NCBI GenBank assembly: GCA_012727425.1
Contig: JAAYHQ010000003.1
Coordinates: forward strand, 1-64,000
Source of the DNA: Bacillota bacterium
GTDB lineage: Bacteria; Bacillota; UBA4882; UBA10575
Length of the DNA stretch: 64,000 bases
Reading direction: 5' to 3'
Part shown: piece after piece, positions 1 to 7,620 of the stretch
Position numbering within the stretch: position 1 is the first letter of the stretch
Layout of the letters: each line of letters opens with the position of its first letter
Position numbers and translations under genes: made by a program
The notes under the pieces: generated by a model
Told to the model about the DNA's origin: nothing
Seen by the model: only the letters and a program-made list of their open reading frames with translations
Database searches by the model: none

Positions 1-62
1 TAACTGAGCTTGACCACATTCTTGCGGAAATCCTCATCATATTGTTGGCGGATTTTGGACAT
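1..62 (-). CDS. IS3-family transposase OrfA, N-terminal 20 residues only
   Basis: An ATG at 62 with an AAGGAG ribosome site 8 to 14 bases upstream opens a frame beginning MSKIRQQYDEDFRKN that runs off the window. This start resembles the helix-turn-helix N-terminus of IS3-family OrfA proteins, which bind the terminal inverted repeats and usually make the active transposase by frameshifting into orfB. Only 20 codons are visible, so the family call rests on this N-terminal resemblance and on the neighbouring element end. Whether the element is intact cannot be seen. Confidence 0.65.
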   Translation of the reverse strand, partial: MSKIRQQYDEDFRKNVVKLS

Positions 63-119
63 GATTTTCTCTCCTTTTCATTATGCTTCTATCTTATCAT
101 CATGTCCGGAATTATAACA
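1..119 (-). mobile_element. Left end of an IS3-family insertion sequence (truncated by window edge)
   Basis: The reverse strand reads from a TG dinucleotide near 119 through about 55 bases of leader into a transposase start at 62. IS3-family elements begin with TG and place orfA just inside the left end, so the element probably starts near 119. The exact end and target duplication cannot be fixed because the other end lies outside the window. The sugar-binding-protein relic stops exactly where this end begins. Confidence 0.6.
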
Positions 120-405
120 TAGACCCACATCGACCCCGGCCTGATCCATGTATTCCTTATTGTAGAACATAACGGTAGCGCCAACATGGTAATCAATCCC
201 GTAATACTTCCCGTCTTTGGCATAGTTGTCGAATCTAGCTTTAATCAAGCGGTCCATAACTGGTTCGACGATCCTATTTAACAAAAGCTTTATGCAGTTC
301 CTGGAAGGTCCAGAACGTAAGGGTTGTGGGCGAAGCGGTCATCCCAGGAAAAGCCAGCGCCATGAGGCATAAACTTACCAGCAGAGCGCAGATTAATTTT
401 CGCAT
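120..405 (-). pseudogene. Relic of a sugar ABC transporter substrate-binding protein
   Basis: An ATG at 405, with AGGAGG just upstream, encodes a signal peptide (MRKLICALLVSLCLMALAFP) followed by the start of a mature protein containing TLTFWTFQELHKAF, then a TAG stop at 274. A second stretch in another frame, 284 downwards, contains DGKYYGIDYHVGATVMFYNKEY, which resembles the conserved region of family-1 extracellular solute-binding proteins. Between the two parts well over a hundred residues of a normal protein are missing and the frame has shifted. The relic ends abruptly at the IS3 left end. This looks like a sugar-uptake gene destroyed by internal deletion plus insertion; it cannot make a functional binding protein. 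Confidence 0.7.
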
Positions 406-736
406 AAGATCAACCTCCTTAATTTTTGTAGCATAATTTGTAACATAAGTATAATATAGCTTCTTCGCTTAAACACTCTAATATTTTTACCTTTTGCTAT
501 AAATTTGTTACAAATATAGGGCATCAAACTGAATCTTATAACAAAACAGAACGCTTTAATTACGTTAATGCTTGTCAACCACGCAATTAAAGCGTTCTTT
601 ATAGCGCTTCGACCCGATTTAACGGGCCAAACTACATGAGTCCTTTATGGAGATTCAAGAAACAATCCAAAAAACGACCGTCTTTATAGTGTTGTGTTTA
701 ATTGTTTCCCGTCGCGCACCTTGACCCCGGTTCCTT
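406..736. other. Gene-free stretch of about 330 bases
   Basis: No convincing coding frame is seen on either strand. The stretch is AT-rich near 430-545 and holds one strong inverted repeat (549-597), described separately. The ribosome site of the broken binding-protein gene lies at its left edge. Confidence 0.6.
549..597. terminator. Inverted repeat, probable bidirectional terminator
   Basis: GAACGCTTTAATT at 549-561 pairs perfectly with AATTAAAGCGTTC at 585-597, a 13-bp stem with a 23-base loop. The right arm is followed by TTT. It separates the flavoprotein gene from the broken binding-protein gene. The loop is long for a Rho-independent terminator, so a protein-binding site is an alternative. 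Confidence 0.5.
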
Positions 737-1981
737 TTAGCCCATGGTCGCCGCCTTTTCCCCGGCAAGATACCCGGAAGACCACGCCCATTGCAGATTA
801 AAGCCCCCACACCTTCCGGCCAGATCAATGATTTCACCGGCAAAAAAGAGCCCGGGCACCAACTTGGACTCCATGGTCTCCGGGTTAATTTCTCCCGTCG
901 CCACACCACCGACTGTCACCTGGGCACTGGACCAGCTTTTCGTCCCGCGGACCACAAACCGCCAGTCGGTTAGTAGGTCAACCAGCCGCTCCGTCTCCGC
1001 GGCCGTCAGCCGGCCCACTGGTTGTTGCAGATCGACAAAACCCGCCTCCTTCAGCACAGCTGGGATGAGTCTTTTATTAACGAACCCGACCAGGCTGAAG
1101 GCCAGGGTCTTTTCGGGCGCCGCCCGGAAACGGTCCCTGAGCAGCGCGGTCAGCTCCGCCCGGGTCATCCGGTCGATCATTATCAGTTGCAAAACTGGGG
1201 TCTTTCCGGCTTGGAACAACGGTCCCACCAGTGTGCTGAGTTGAAAGACGGGCGGCCCGGAAAGACCATAGTTCCCAAAGATAATATCCCCCTGTTCACG
1301 ACCGAGGTTTTCCGCGCCGTCCAGCAGAGCCACCGTCCCCTTGATCTTCACCCCTTGGACCTGCGGGAAGAAGGAACCCGCCAACTTTAACTGGACCAGG
1401 CCCGGGTAGAGCGGAGTAACGGTATGACCGAAACTGCGGGCCAGATCATAACCATTGCCATCGGAACCGGTGGACGGTTTGGCCTTTCCACCGGGGGCCA
1501 GAATCAGGCGGTCGCCCCAAACGGCCGTACCGTCGGCCAACTCCACCCGGAACTGACCATCCACTTTCGCGATCCGCTGGACAAAAGCGTCCACCACCAC
1601 CTTTACCCCACAACGCTCCAGCTCATACCGGAGAACATCAAGAACGCTGGAGGCCTGATCCGACCAGGGATACACTTTTCCTTCGTCCTCCACCTTCGGA
1701 ACCACCCCCAGCCTGGCAAAGAAAGCTATCGTCGCTTCACTGCCAAAAACCGCCAGCGCATGCTTGGCAAATTCCGGATTTTCCCCCTGGTAACAATGGT
1801 AGTCCGCATTGATGTTCGTGAAATTACACCGCCCGTTCCCCGTCACCAGAATCTTTTTCCCAACCCGCGGATTACGCTCCAGAAGGGTCACGGCGGCCCC
1901 GTGGTGACAGGCGGTAATCGCCGCCAGCATCCCCGCCGCGCCGCCGCCAACAACAATCACCTGCTTTTTCAGTCCCTTCAC
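737..1981 (-). CDS. HI0933/BaiN-family FAD-dependent oxidoreductase
   Basis: Flavoprotein of the HI0933/YhiN/BaiN family, about 414 residues, with an FAD-binding Rossmann fold at the N-terminus (VVGGGAAGMLAA), the family motif GKKILVTGNGRCNFTN near residue 45, and a C-terminal FAD motif GRCGGFNLQWAWSSG. Members are cytoplasmic; one gut homologue reduces bile-acid intermediates, but the substrate of most is unknown. I chose GTG at 1981 because AAAGG lies just upstream. A TTG six codons earlier is possible but has no visible ribosome site. The gene stands alone and is divergent from the PatB-like gene. Family assignment is firm, function is open. Confidence 0.88.
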   Translation of the reverse strand: MKGLKKQVIVVGGGAAGMLAAITACHHGAAVTLLERNPRVGKKILVTGNGRCNFTNINADYHCYQGENPEFAKHALAVFGSEATIAFFARLGVVPKVEDEGKVYPWSDQASSVLDVLRYELERCGVKVVVDAFVQRIAKVDGQFRVELADGTAVWGDRLILAPGGKAKPSTGSDGNGYDLARSFGHTVTPLYPGLVQLKLAGSFFPQVQGVKIKGTVALLDGAENLGREQGDIIFGNYGLSGPPVFQLSTLVGPLFQAGKTPVLQLIMIDRMTRAELTALLRDRFRAAPEKTLAFSLVGFVNKRLIPAVLKEAGFVDLQQPVGRLTAAETERLVDLLTDWRFVVRGTKSWSSAQVTVGGVATGEINPETMESKLVPGLFFAGEIIDLAGRCGGFNLQWAWSSGYLAGEKAATMG

Positions 1982-2306
1982 CCTGCCTTTCCCATCCAAG
2001 TCGCTTTTATAAAGCCCGCCGTCGGCGCCGCCGGCGCCGTCCGATCAAGGAAAATTAATGAAAGATCTTCGTTATTTTTTTAGGGTCTCCTCTTCCCCGG
2101 ATAACTTTCCACCTGGACAAACAGGGCGAACCCCAGGCTAAGCCCTTGTCCGGCTGGGTTTTGCCTGGTCGCAGCAGACAGCATAAAAGTTAAAGTTGGA
2201 CGAAAAAAGTTTCACCAGCATTTGTTCATGATATACTTTTATTCAGTGATATACTTTTATTTGGCAATCGAAGGCGGCTACACTCAAACTTTTTTGAGGA
2301 GGTAAC
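1982..2306. promoter_or_regulatory. Divergent intergenic region with hairpin and repeat
   Basis: This 325-base region separates two divergent genes. It contains a two-part inverted repeat, GGACAA..GGGC at 2115-2127 against GCCC-TTGTCC at 2142-2151, and the 15-base direct repeat at 2229-2262. Both repeat copies contain TATACT, a possible -10 element. I could not assign a convincing -35 box. Confidence 0.4.
2229..2262 (+). repeat. Exact 15-bp direct repeat upstream of the PatB-like gene
   Basis: TGATATACTTTTATT occurs at 2229-2243 and again at 2248-2262, a 19-base period, ending 44 bases before the start codon. Two sites on nearly the same face of the helix would suit cooperative binding of a regulator or duplicated -10 elements. 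Confidence 0.6.
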
Positions 2307-3509
2307 ATGATGTCCTATAATTTCGACCAGATCATCGACCGTCAACAGACGAATAACGAAAAATGGGACCAACGGACGAAAATTTTCGGCACCGCTGATC
2401 TCCTCCCCTTGTGGGTGGCGGATATGGATTTTGCGGTTCCCCCGTGTGTGACCACAGCCTTGGCGGAACGGATCCAGCATCCGATTTACGGCTATACCTT
2501 CCCCCCACCCCAGTTTTACCAAGCGCTCAGCGACTGGCTGGCCGCACGACACCAATGGACCATTGAACAAGAATGGACGGTGGTCACCCCCGGGGTTGTG
2601 CCGGCGCTGGCTCTGTCGGTTCTGGCCTTTACCCAGCCGGGCGAGGGCGTTATTATCCAACCCCCCGTTTACGGCCCCTTCTTTCGTGTCGTCGAGAAAA
2701 ACCAACGGCGATTGGTGCTTAACCCATTAAAGGAAGAGAACGGCCGTTACCTCATGGACTTTGACCATTTGGAAACCGTGGTTGATCCCGGTGTAAAAAT
2801 GATGATTTTGTGCAGCCCTCATAATCCGGGCGGACGGGTCTGGACCAGAGAAGAACTGGAGCGGCTGGGTGAATTCTGCCAACGCCATGGGCTCATCCTT
2901 GTTTCCGACGAGATCCACGCCGATTTGGTCTATCCCAACTATAAACACACCCCCATTGCGGCGCTCAACCCGGAGCTTGCCCACAATACCATTACTTGTT
3001 TTGCCCCGAGTAAGACCTTTAATCTGCCCGGGCTGACCACAGCGGTGGCGCTGATCCCCGATCCGGAAAAACGGAGACGGTTTAAACAAGTGCAATCCGC
3101 CTTGGGGATGCAGATCTATAACACGCTGGGCCTTACCGCCTTTACCGCCGCTTACCAGGGAGGTGCCGCGTGGTTGGACGCGCTGATCCGGTATCTCCAG
3201 GGTAACCTCGACTTTCTCATGGCCTTTTTCGCCGAACGGATTCCCGCCATCAAACCTATGCCGCCGGAGGGAACCTACCTAGTTTGGCTCGACTGCCGCC
3301 GCTTACCCCTGACGCCGGAGGAACTGAAAGCCTTCTTTATTCACGAAGCCAAAGTCGGCCTGAACGACGGGCGCAGTTACGGCCCGGGGGGAGAAGGTTT
3401 CCACCGGATCAACATCGCCTGTCCCCGGCCGCTCCTCACGGAAGCCCTCCACCGGATTGAACGAGCCGTCGGCAAACTACCGTTGGCCAAGGATGCTTCT
3501 GCCCGCTAA
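2307..3509 (+). CDS. PatB/MalY-family PLP-dependent C-S lyase (cystathionine beta-lyase type)
   Basis: Fold-type I aminotransferase-like protein of 400 residues. Family features include LPLWVADMDFAVPP near residue 33, the substrate and cofactor region CSPHNPGGRVW, VSDEIHADL, and the PLP lysine K236 in the motif APSKTFNLPG. PatB/MalY enzymes cleave cystathionine or cysteine conjugates to homocysteine or thiols, pyruvate and ammonia, in the cytoplasm. An AGGAGG ribosome site lies 5 bases before the ATG at 2307. It sits beside the sulfur module at 3627-7795 but is transcribed separately and ends at its own terminator. Some homologues are transaminases, so the substrate is an inference. Confidence 0.88.
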   Translation: MMSYNFDQIIDRQQTNNEKWDQRTKIFGTADLLPLWVADMDFAVPPCVTTALAERIQHPIYGYTFPPPQFYQALSDWLAARHQWTIEQEWTVVTPGVVPALALSVLAFTQPGEGVIIQPPVYGPFFRVVEKNQRRLVLNPLKEENGRYLMDFDHLETVVDPGVKMMILCSPHNPGGRVWTREELERLGEFCQRHGLILVSDEIHADLVYPNYKHTPIAALNPELAHNTITCFAPSKTFNLPGLTTAVALIPDPEKRRRFKQVQSALGMQIYNTLGLTAFTAAYQGGAAWLDALIRYLQGNLDFLMAFFAERIPAIKPMPPEGTYLVWLDCRRLPLTPEELKAFFIHEAKVGLNDGRSYGPGGEGFHRINIACPRPLLTEALHRIERAVGKLPLAKDASAR

Positions 3510-3512
3510 AAA

Positions 3513-3545
3513 GGGGAATCCGGCTGCAACTCCGCCAGATTCCCC
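3513..3545 (+). terminator. Hairpin terminator after the PatB-like gene
   Basis: GGGGAATC at 3513-3520 pairs with GATTCCCC at 3538-3545, with an inner GG/CC pairing. It begins 3 bases after the stop codon. The downstream tract is pyrimidine-rich rather than pure T. Confidence 0.6.
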
Positions 3546-3626
3546 CTCTCTGCTCTGTTTAATTGTTTCACCATTTATTCTGCCTTGATTCAGGGTCTCC
3601 GTTCTTGACCGTGCCCTCGATCCATC

Positions 3627-4883
3627 CTAATCCGCCACTAATCCCCGGACGAGTTGGTGCAGTTTCGCCGCGTCAAGCCCGGTACAGACCACATCTTTTA
3701 CTTCACCGTCAACCACCGCAACCACAGCCGGAAGGTCCGGTGGCATTTGGCCGCAAAGTTTGGTGACGATCGATTGGGACTTATAGACATCCACTTTTTC
3801 CAGGGCCACTTTTTCCTGGAAGACCCGGTTCAGTTCTTCGATGACCGGAAGCAATTGACGGCAACGTTCATTGGTCGGTTCCCAGACATAGAGTAGTTTT
3901 GGTTTGTCCCCGGAAAGGAGCCGGTCACGGAGGTATTCCGTTTCGGCAATATACTGCTCGGCCGCGACCGCGGCGATCGCCCCGTCGCCCACCGCGGTGG
4001 CCACCTGGCGCAAACTTTTTTCCCGTACATCGCCGGCGGCATAGATCCCTTCCACATTGGTCTCCATCTTTTCGTTGGTAATAACGTAACCGCGTTCGTT
4101 TAAAGCAATCAATCCTTCAAAAAGTTGGGTGTTTGGTAGGTAACCGATGAAAAGAAACACCCCGTCGACTTGTACCGGTAAAAGTTCTCCCGTTTTTGTG
4201 TTCCGGAGAACCACCGTTTCCAGCCGTTCCTGACCGCGGTACTCTTCAACCACGGTGTTCCAGATAAACTCCATCTTCGGGTTGGCGAAGGCTTGCTCCT
4301 GTGCAACCTTATTGGCATCCAAGATCCCCTCATCGTGAATGACCGAAACCTTTACTTTACGGGCAAACTTGGTTAGAAAAAGCCCCTCTTCAATCGCCGC
4401 ATCACCACTCCCGACGATCAGGACTTCTTTGCCGGTGTAGTAGGCAGCATCACAGGTGGCACAGAAAGAAATACCTTTATCATACAGAAAATCTTCTTCA
4501 TTTTGCGCCCCGGTCAGTCTTGGTTTCCCACCGGTCGCGATGATTACGGCTTTCACCCGGTAATTGACACGGAAAGTCTCCACCAGTTTCCGGCCATCAG
4601 CCAAAAGCCGGACCGCTTTTACATCAGTCAGCTTAAACTCCACCCCGAATCTTTTGGCTTGGGCTTCAAACTTCCGCATCAGTTCGATCCCCTTTTGCGG
4701 CGTATCAAACCCCGGATAATTCTCAATCTCATCCGTATAAGTGGCCAACCCGCCCACCAGCGACTTTTCAAAGAGGATTGTCTTTAAACGGGCGCGGCCG
4801 CAATAAATCCCGGCGGTCAAACCGGCTGGGCCACCACCGATAATCGCTACATCATAGTCGAGTGTTTTCTTCTCCATCTCCAT
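3627..4883 (-). CDS. Thioredoxin-reductase-like flavoprotein fused to a thioredoxin-like domain
   Basis: A 418-residue protein. Residues 10 to about 310 form a two-domain NAD(P)H/FAD thioredoxin reductase: FAD motif AIIGGGPAG at 13-21, redox pair C141-A-T-C144, NAD motif VGSGDAAIEEG, and the C-terminal FAD motif GIYAAGDV. Residues from about 325 form a thioredoxin-like fold (KLLYVWEPTNERCRQLLP), but its active site is NERC with a single cysteine instead of CxxC. The start ATG at 4883 has GAGGT upstream. It is the last gene of a run with the YeeE-type channel genes and a TusA-like carrier. I infer a role in reducing a sulfur carrier or persulfide in that module. The physiological partner is unknown. 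Confidence 0.85.
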   Translation of the reverse strand: MEMEKKTLDYDVAIIGGGPAGLTAGIYCGRARLKTILFEKSLVGGLATYTDEIENYPGFDTPQKGIELMRKFEAQAKRFGVEFKLTDVKAVRLLADGRKLVETFRVNYRVKAVIIATGGKPRLTGAQNEEDFLYDKGISFCATCDAAYYTGKEVLIVGSGDAAIEEGLFLTKFARKVKVSVIHDEGILDANKVAQEQAFANPKMEFIWNTVVEEYRGQERLETVVLRNTKTGELLPVQVDGVFLFIGYLPNTQLFEGLIALNERGYVITNEKMETNVEGIYAAGDVREKSLRQVATAVGDGAIAAVAAEQYIAETEYLRDRLLSGDKPKLLYVWEPTNERCRQLLPVIEELNRVFQEKVALEKVDVYKSQSIVTKLCGQMPPDLPAVVAVVDGEVKDVVCTGLDAAKLHQLVRGLVAD

Positions 4884-4919
4884 CGCCTACCTCTTCTTAA
4901 CAGCAGTAAAAACCCGGTA

Positions 4920-5453
4920 TTACATAAAGTATTTGACTAATAACTTGCTACCAATCCAGGCCCCCACAAAGATGAAGATCGCATAAACCCAGCCGTGCAG
5001 GGAGAAAGAAGCAACGGCGCTAAAAAAAGCCCCAATATTACAGCCAAAAGCGATCCTGGTTCCATAGCCCATGAGGAGTCCACCGAGCATGGCAGCAATT
5101 ACCTGGCGGACGGATTTAATCTTTCTGATTTTAAACTGTGAAGCGGCTAATGAAGCCATAAAGGCACCAACAATAATCCCCAGGTTCATTAAGGAACCAC
5201 CATGACTGAAAAAGGGCGTCTCCAAAGCGCGAAGTCTTGCCGGATCACTGTAGTAAACCCAGTTTTGCAACTGCCCGCCAACCGCTTTATAGATCTTCGA
5301 CCCCCAGTTGAGTAAGGTCCCGGAGATCCCCCACGCACTTCCGGTCACAATGAAAAGACTAATATTCAAAAGCGCCAGCAAGACGGCACCCACCGTATAA
5401 GGCCAGGCCTCCTTGACAACGGCTTTGAAATATTTATTCTTCTCCAGTTTCAT
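4920..5453 (-). CDS. YeeE/YedE-family membrane protein, C-terminal-half type
   Basis: A 177-residue integral membrane protein with about five hydrophobic segments. Its conserved core is MLGGLLMGYGTRIAFGCNIG followed by FFSAVASFSLHGW, which matches the second half of YeeE/TsuA thiosulfate-uptake channels. The cysteine in FGCNIG corresponds in position to the last of the conserved channel cysteines. On its own it lacks the first half; the gene at 5744-6412 supplies that half. A TusA-like gene lies between them with a 9-base gap here. The predicted role is half of a sulfur-compound channel in the cytoplasmic membrane; selenium-related YedE is an alternative. Confidence 0.82.
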   Translation of the reverse strand: MKLEKNKYFKAVVKEAWPYTVGAVLLALLNISLFIVTGSAWGISGTLLNWGSKIYKAVGGQLQNWVYYSDPARLRALETPFFSHGGSLMNLGIIVGAFMASLAASQFKIRKIKSVRQVIAAMLGGLLMGYGTRIAFGCNIGAFFSAVASFSLHGWVYAIFIFVGAWIGSKLLVKYFM

Positions 5454-5462
5454 GGTTCTCCC

Positions 5463-5690
5463 TCACTTTGCTTTTTCAATATAAATGTCCCACTCACCCT
5501 CACCAATCTCTTCGATCTCCACGTTGTGCCCTTCTTTACGGGCCCACTCCGGTACGTTCTTCATGGCACAACTATGGTCGACCTCGACGATTAAAATGTC
5601 CCCCACCTGTAATTCGGCCATTTTTTTCTGGGTTTTCAAAAGAGGCACCGGACAAGCCTCCCCTAAGCAATCCAAACGATATTCAGCCAC
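5463..5690 (-). CDS. TusA/YeeD-like sulfur carrier protein
   Basis: A 75-residue protein of the TusA fold with the signature CLGEACPVPLLKTQKKM (C8 and C13). The first cysteine of CPxP-type proteins carries sulfur as persulfide. The second region, VDHSCAMKNVPEWARKEGH, is typical of the YeeD/YedF subgroup that accompanies YeeE-type channels. It lies between the two channel-half genes, which supports a role in receiving thiosulfate or persulfide sulfur at the inner face of the membrane. In E. coli the channel YeeE works with YeeD; applying that here is inference from gene order. Confidence 0.88.
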   Translation of the reverse strand: MAEYRLDCLGEACPVPLLKTQKKMAELQVGDILIVEVDHSCAMKNVPEWARKEGHNVEIEEIGEGEWDIYIEKAK

Positions 5691-5743
5691 GCTTCAACAC
5701 TCCTTCGTTTTTTTCTTCCTGCCTTAGGCAACAGGTAATCCAG

Positions 5744-6412
5744 TCAACCTTTATTGCGGTTACCCCATTTATCCGCAACAATATACAAGATGCCAAGCAC
5801 CGCCAGTTGCAGGGTAATCGCCAACGGCCAGCCGAGAACGGAAGGTAAGTGGACCCGCGACGCGCCGTCAAAGAAGAGCCGCTCCCAAAAACCCCAGTGC
5901 CGGACACCCAAAACGGTCCCGGCGACAAAAAAGACCAAAGTGAGCCATTGCATCACAAAACCTTCACCGACCCGCATCAAGGTGCCGGAAGCACATCCCC
6001 CCGCAATGACCATCCCGATCCCGAACATGACGGCACCGATCGCCACATGCCAGCCCACCGGGCTAATCGAACCGGCAATGGCTCCGCCTTTACTGACGGC
6101 GGCATACTGCACGGCACCGAAACCAACGGTCGCAACGGCTACGGCAATGATAACCGCCTTGGTTAATGAGGTGCTACCTGTTAAAATCGGATCCCGAAAG
6201 GCTGCAGTAAAACAGAACCGCGATTTTTGCAGAACAACCCCGAAACAAATCCCAAAAAGCCAAGAGATGGCCAGACCCGCTGATTTCCCGGCCAAATAAT
6301 AGGCCATGAAAATCACGCCCAAAAGCACGACGAAGGCCAGCGGAAGTTGATTTCTCCGCTTCTTAGCTGGCCGTACCATAGCCCGGTTAGTTACTGCTGT
6401 CTTTGTTTCCAC
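5744..6412 (-). CDS. YeeE/YedE-family membrane protein, N-terminal-half type
   Basis: About 222 residues with roughly five membrane segments. It carries the motifs QKSRFCFTAAFRD and VIAGGCASGTLMRVGEG, which correspond to the first two conserved cysteine regions of YeeE/TsuA channels. Together with the gene at 4920-5453 it would complete one channel. I chose GTG at 6412 because AAGGAGGAG lies 6 bases upstream; an ATG at 6460 with a weaker GGAGA site would add 16 residues. It is the first gene of a minus-strand run with the TusA-like, second channel-half and flavoprotein genes, divergent from a LysR regulator. Confidence 0.82.
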   Translation of the reverse strand: METKTAVTNRAMVRPAKKRRNQLPLAFVVLLGVIFMAYYLAGKSAGLAISWLFGICFGVVLQKSRFCFTAAFRDPILTGSTSLTKAVIIAVAVATVGFGAVQYAAVSKGGAIAGSISPVGWHVAIGAVMFGIGMVIAGGCASGTLMRVGEGFVMQWLTLVFFVAGTVLGVRHWGFWERLFFDGASRVHLPSVLGWPLAITLQLAVLGILYIVADKWGNRNKG

Positions 6413-6744
6413 CGCATTCTCCTCCTTTTCGATTGTGCTTTTTTTCACAATCTCCGTCATTCGAAAAAAATCTCCTCTGTTTCCATGTTTATTATAACTT
6501 TGCTTTAGCCATACGTAATAATAAGAGTTGCTTATGTTATATAAGATTTCTTTAGAAGCAGGAGAAAGAAAATTCCTCATCCCGCGGGCGCTCTCTACGC
6601 TGCGGCGGAGGGAAGGAATCAACGGCTTCGAGCCGAAATCTTCAAGGGGAGCTAGATGGCGAAGATTCTCCTGGAGCACAAAGAAAACCGGGGGTCTCCC
6701 CGGTCTCAAGGTAAAATGGGCCAAAAGCTAAAGGAGTATTGAAA
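6413..6744. promoter_or_regulatory. Divergent control region between channel genes and LysR regulator
   Basis: The region holds a LysR-type box, TTATGTTATATAA at 6532-6544, inside the palindromic CTTAT-N5-ATAAG at 6531-6545, which fits the T-N11-A consensus. A -10 candidate for the minus-strand operon, TATAAT, lies at 6491-6496. Nearer the regulator there are two small hairpins: CGGCT/AGCCG near 6621-6634 and ACCGGGG/CCCCGGT near 6690-6708. No recognisable SAM riboswitch or T-box core was found. Confidence 0.5.
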
Positions 6745-7620
6745 ATGAATATTTTTCAGATGAAGACTTTTATTGAAATTGCGCAAGCCGCCAGTATTTC
6801 AAAAGCCGCCCAACACCTTCACCTTACCCAACCGGCGGTCAGCCAGCAACTACAAGCCCTTGAAAAAAGTTTGGGTTTTCAGTTGCTAACCCGGAGTAAC
6901 AAAGGGGTTGAATTAACCGAATACGGAAATATTTTTTACTCGTATGCCCAGAGTTTTATCACCCTCTGGGAAAATCTCCAGAATGACCTGGCGGCGGTTG
7001 ACGGCAAGCATTCCTCCCTCCAAATTGGTACTTGTGCCGCCATTGGACAATACGCCCTGCCCTGCGCCTTATACCTCTTCAAACAAAAATACCCCCATCT
7101 TAGCGTCTCTGTCCAGAGCTTTCCCTCAGAAGAGACTATCCAGCGCTTAAGGGAGCATTCGATTCAGATCGGGTTTATTCAGGACAACTATGATCTGAAA
7201 GATTTAAACAGTTATCCGGTGTTAAAAAGTAATTTCGTCCTGGTCACACCACCGGCCACGACAGTAGATACCATCGACCTCTCCGCCCTCCACACCATCC
7301 CGTTAATCCTGAGCCCGGAAAACTCCGATCTGAAAAGAGCTCTATCGGCCGCCATGGCCCAATATGGCTTTGATCTTGATCTGCTCACGCCCATCCTTGA
7401 ACTGGACGGTATTGAAAGCATCAAGTCATCGGTCCGCGCCGGTCACGGCAGCTCTTTCCTGCCTTACTTCACCGTAAAAAAGGAACTGTTTTCCAGAGAA
7501 CTAAAGGAAGTTAAGTTAAACGGCGTGACTTTAGAAACTTCCTTTGTCATGGTGTGGCGTAAAGCAGAAAAGCAAACGGAGATTTCCGCACCTCCCAGAT
7601 CCCATTGGCCACTTCATTGA
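6745..7620 (+). CDS. LysR-family transcriptional regulator of the sulfur module
   Basis: About 291 residues. The N-terminal winged helix-turn-helix is clear (FIEIAQAASISKAAQHLHLT, then QPAVSQQLQALEKSLGFQLL), followed by a type 2 periplasmic-binding-like effector domain from about residue 90 (LQIGTCAAIGQYALP). ATG at 6745 is preferred over TTG at 6739 because AAGGAG at 6731-6736 is 8 bases before it. It is divergent from the YeeE-type genes, the usual arrangement for a LysR protein that controls its neighbour. Similarity to CysL/CbbR-type regulators suggests a sulfur metabolite as effector, which is inference. Its 3' end overlaps the opposing TusA-like gene by 74 bases. Confidence 0.88.
   Translation: MNIFQMKTFIEIAQAASISKAAQHLHLTQPAVSQQLQALEKSLGFQLLTRSNKGVELTEYGNIFYSYAQSFITLWENLQNDLAAVDGKHSSLQIGTCAAIGQYALPCALYLFKQKYPHLSVSVQSFPSEETIQRLREHSIQIGFIQDNYDLKDLNSYPVLKSNFVLVTPPATTVDTIDLSALHTIPLILSPENSDLKRALSAAMAQYGFDLDLLTPILELDGIESIKSSVRAGHGSSFLPYFTVKKELFSRELKEVKLNGVTLETSFVMVWRKAEKQTEISAPPRSHWPLH

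Noticed and set aside
81-284. Small reading frame taken as an intact 67-residue gene
   Set aside because: It is only the middle of a solute-binding protein, has no signal peptide of its own, and its last residues come from the IS3 end. It is treated as part of the relic.
655-909. Small minus-strand gene overlapping the flavoprotein 3' end
   Set aside because: It is a different-frame shadow of the flavoprotein gene with no ribosome site or homology.
5744-6724. Longer form of the YeeE-type protein starting near 6724
   Set aside because: The extra N-terminal 100 residues look non-coding, and GTG at 6412 has a strong ribosome site.
6413-6744. SAM or other sulfur-related riboswitch upstream of the YeeE-type genes
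   Set aside because: The conserved SAM-I core was not found, and the predicted promoter lies close to the gene, leaving too short a leader.
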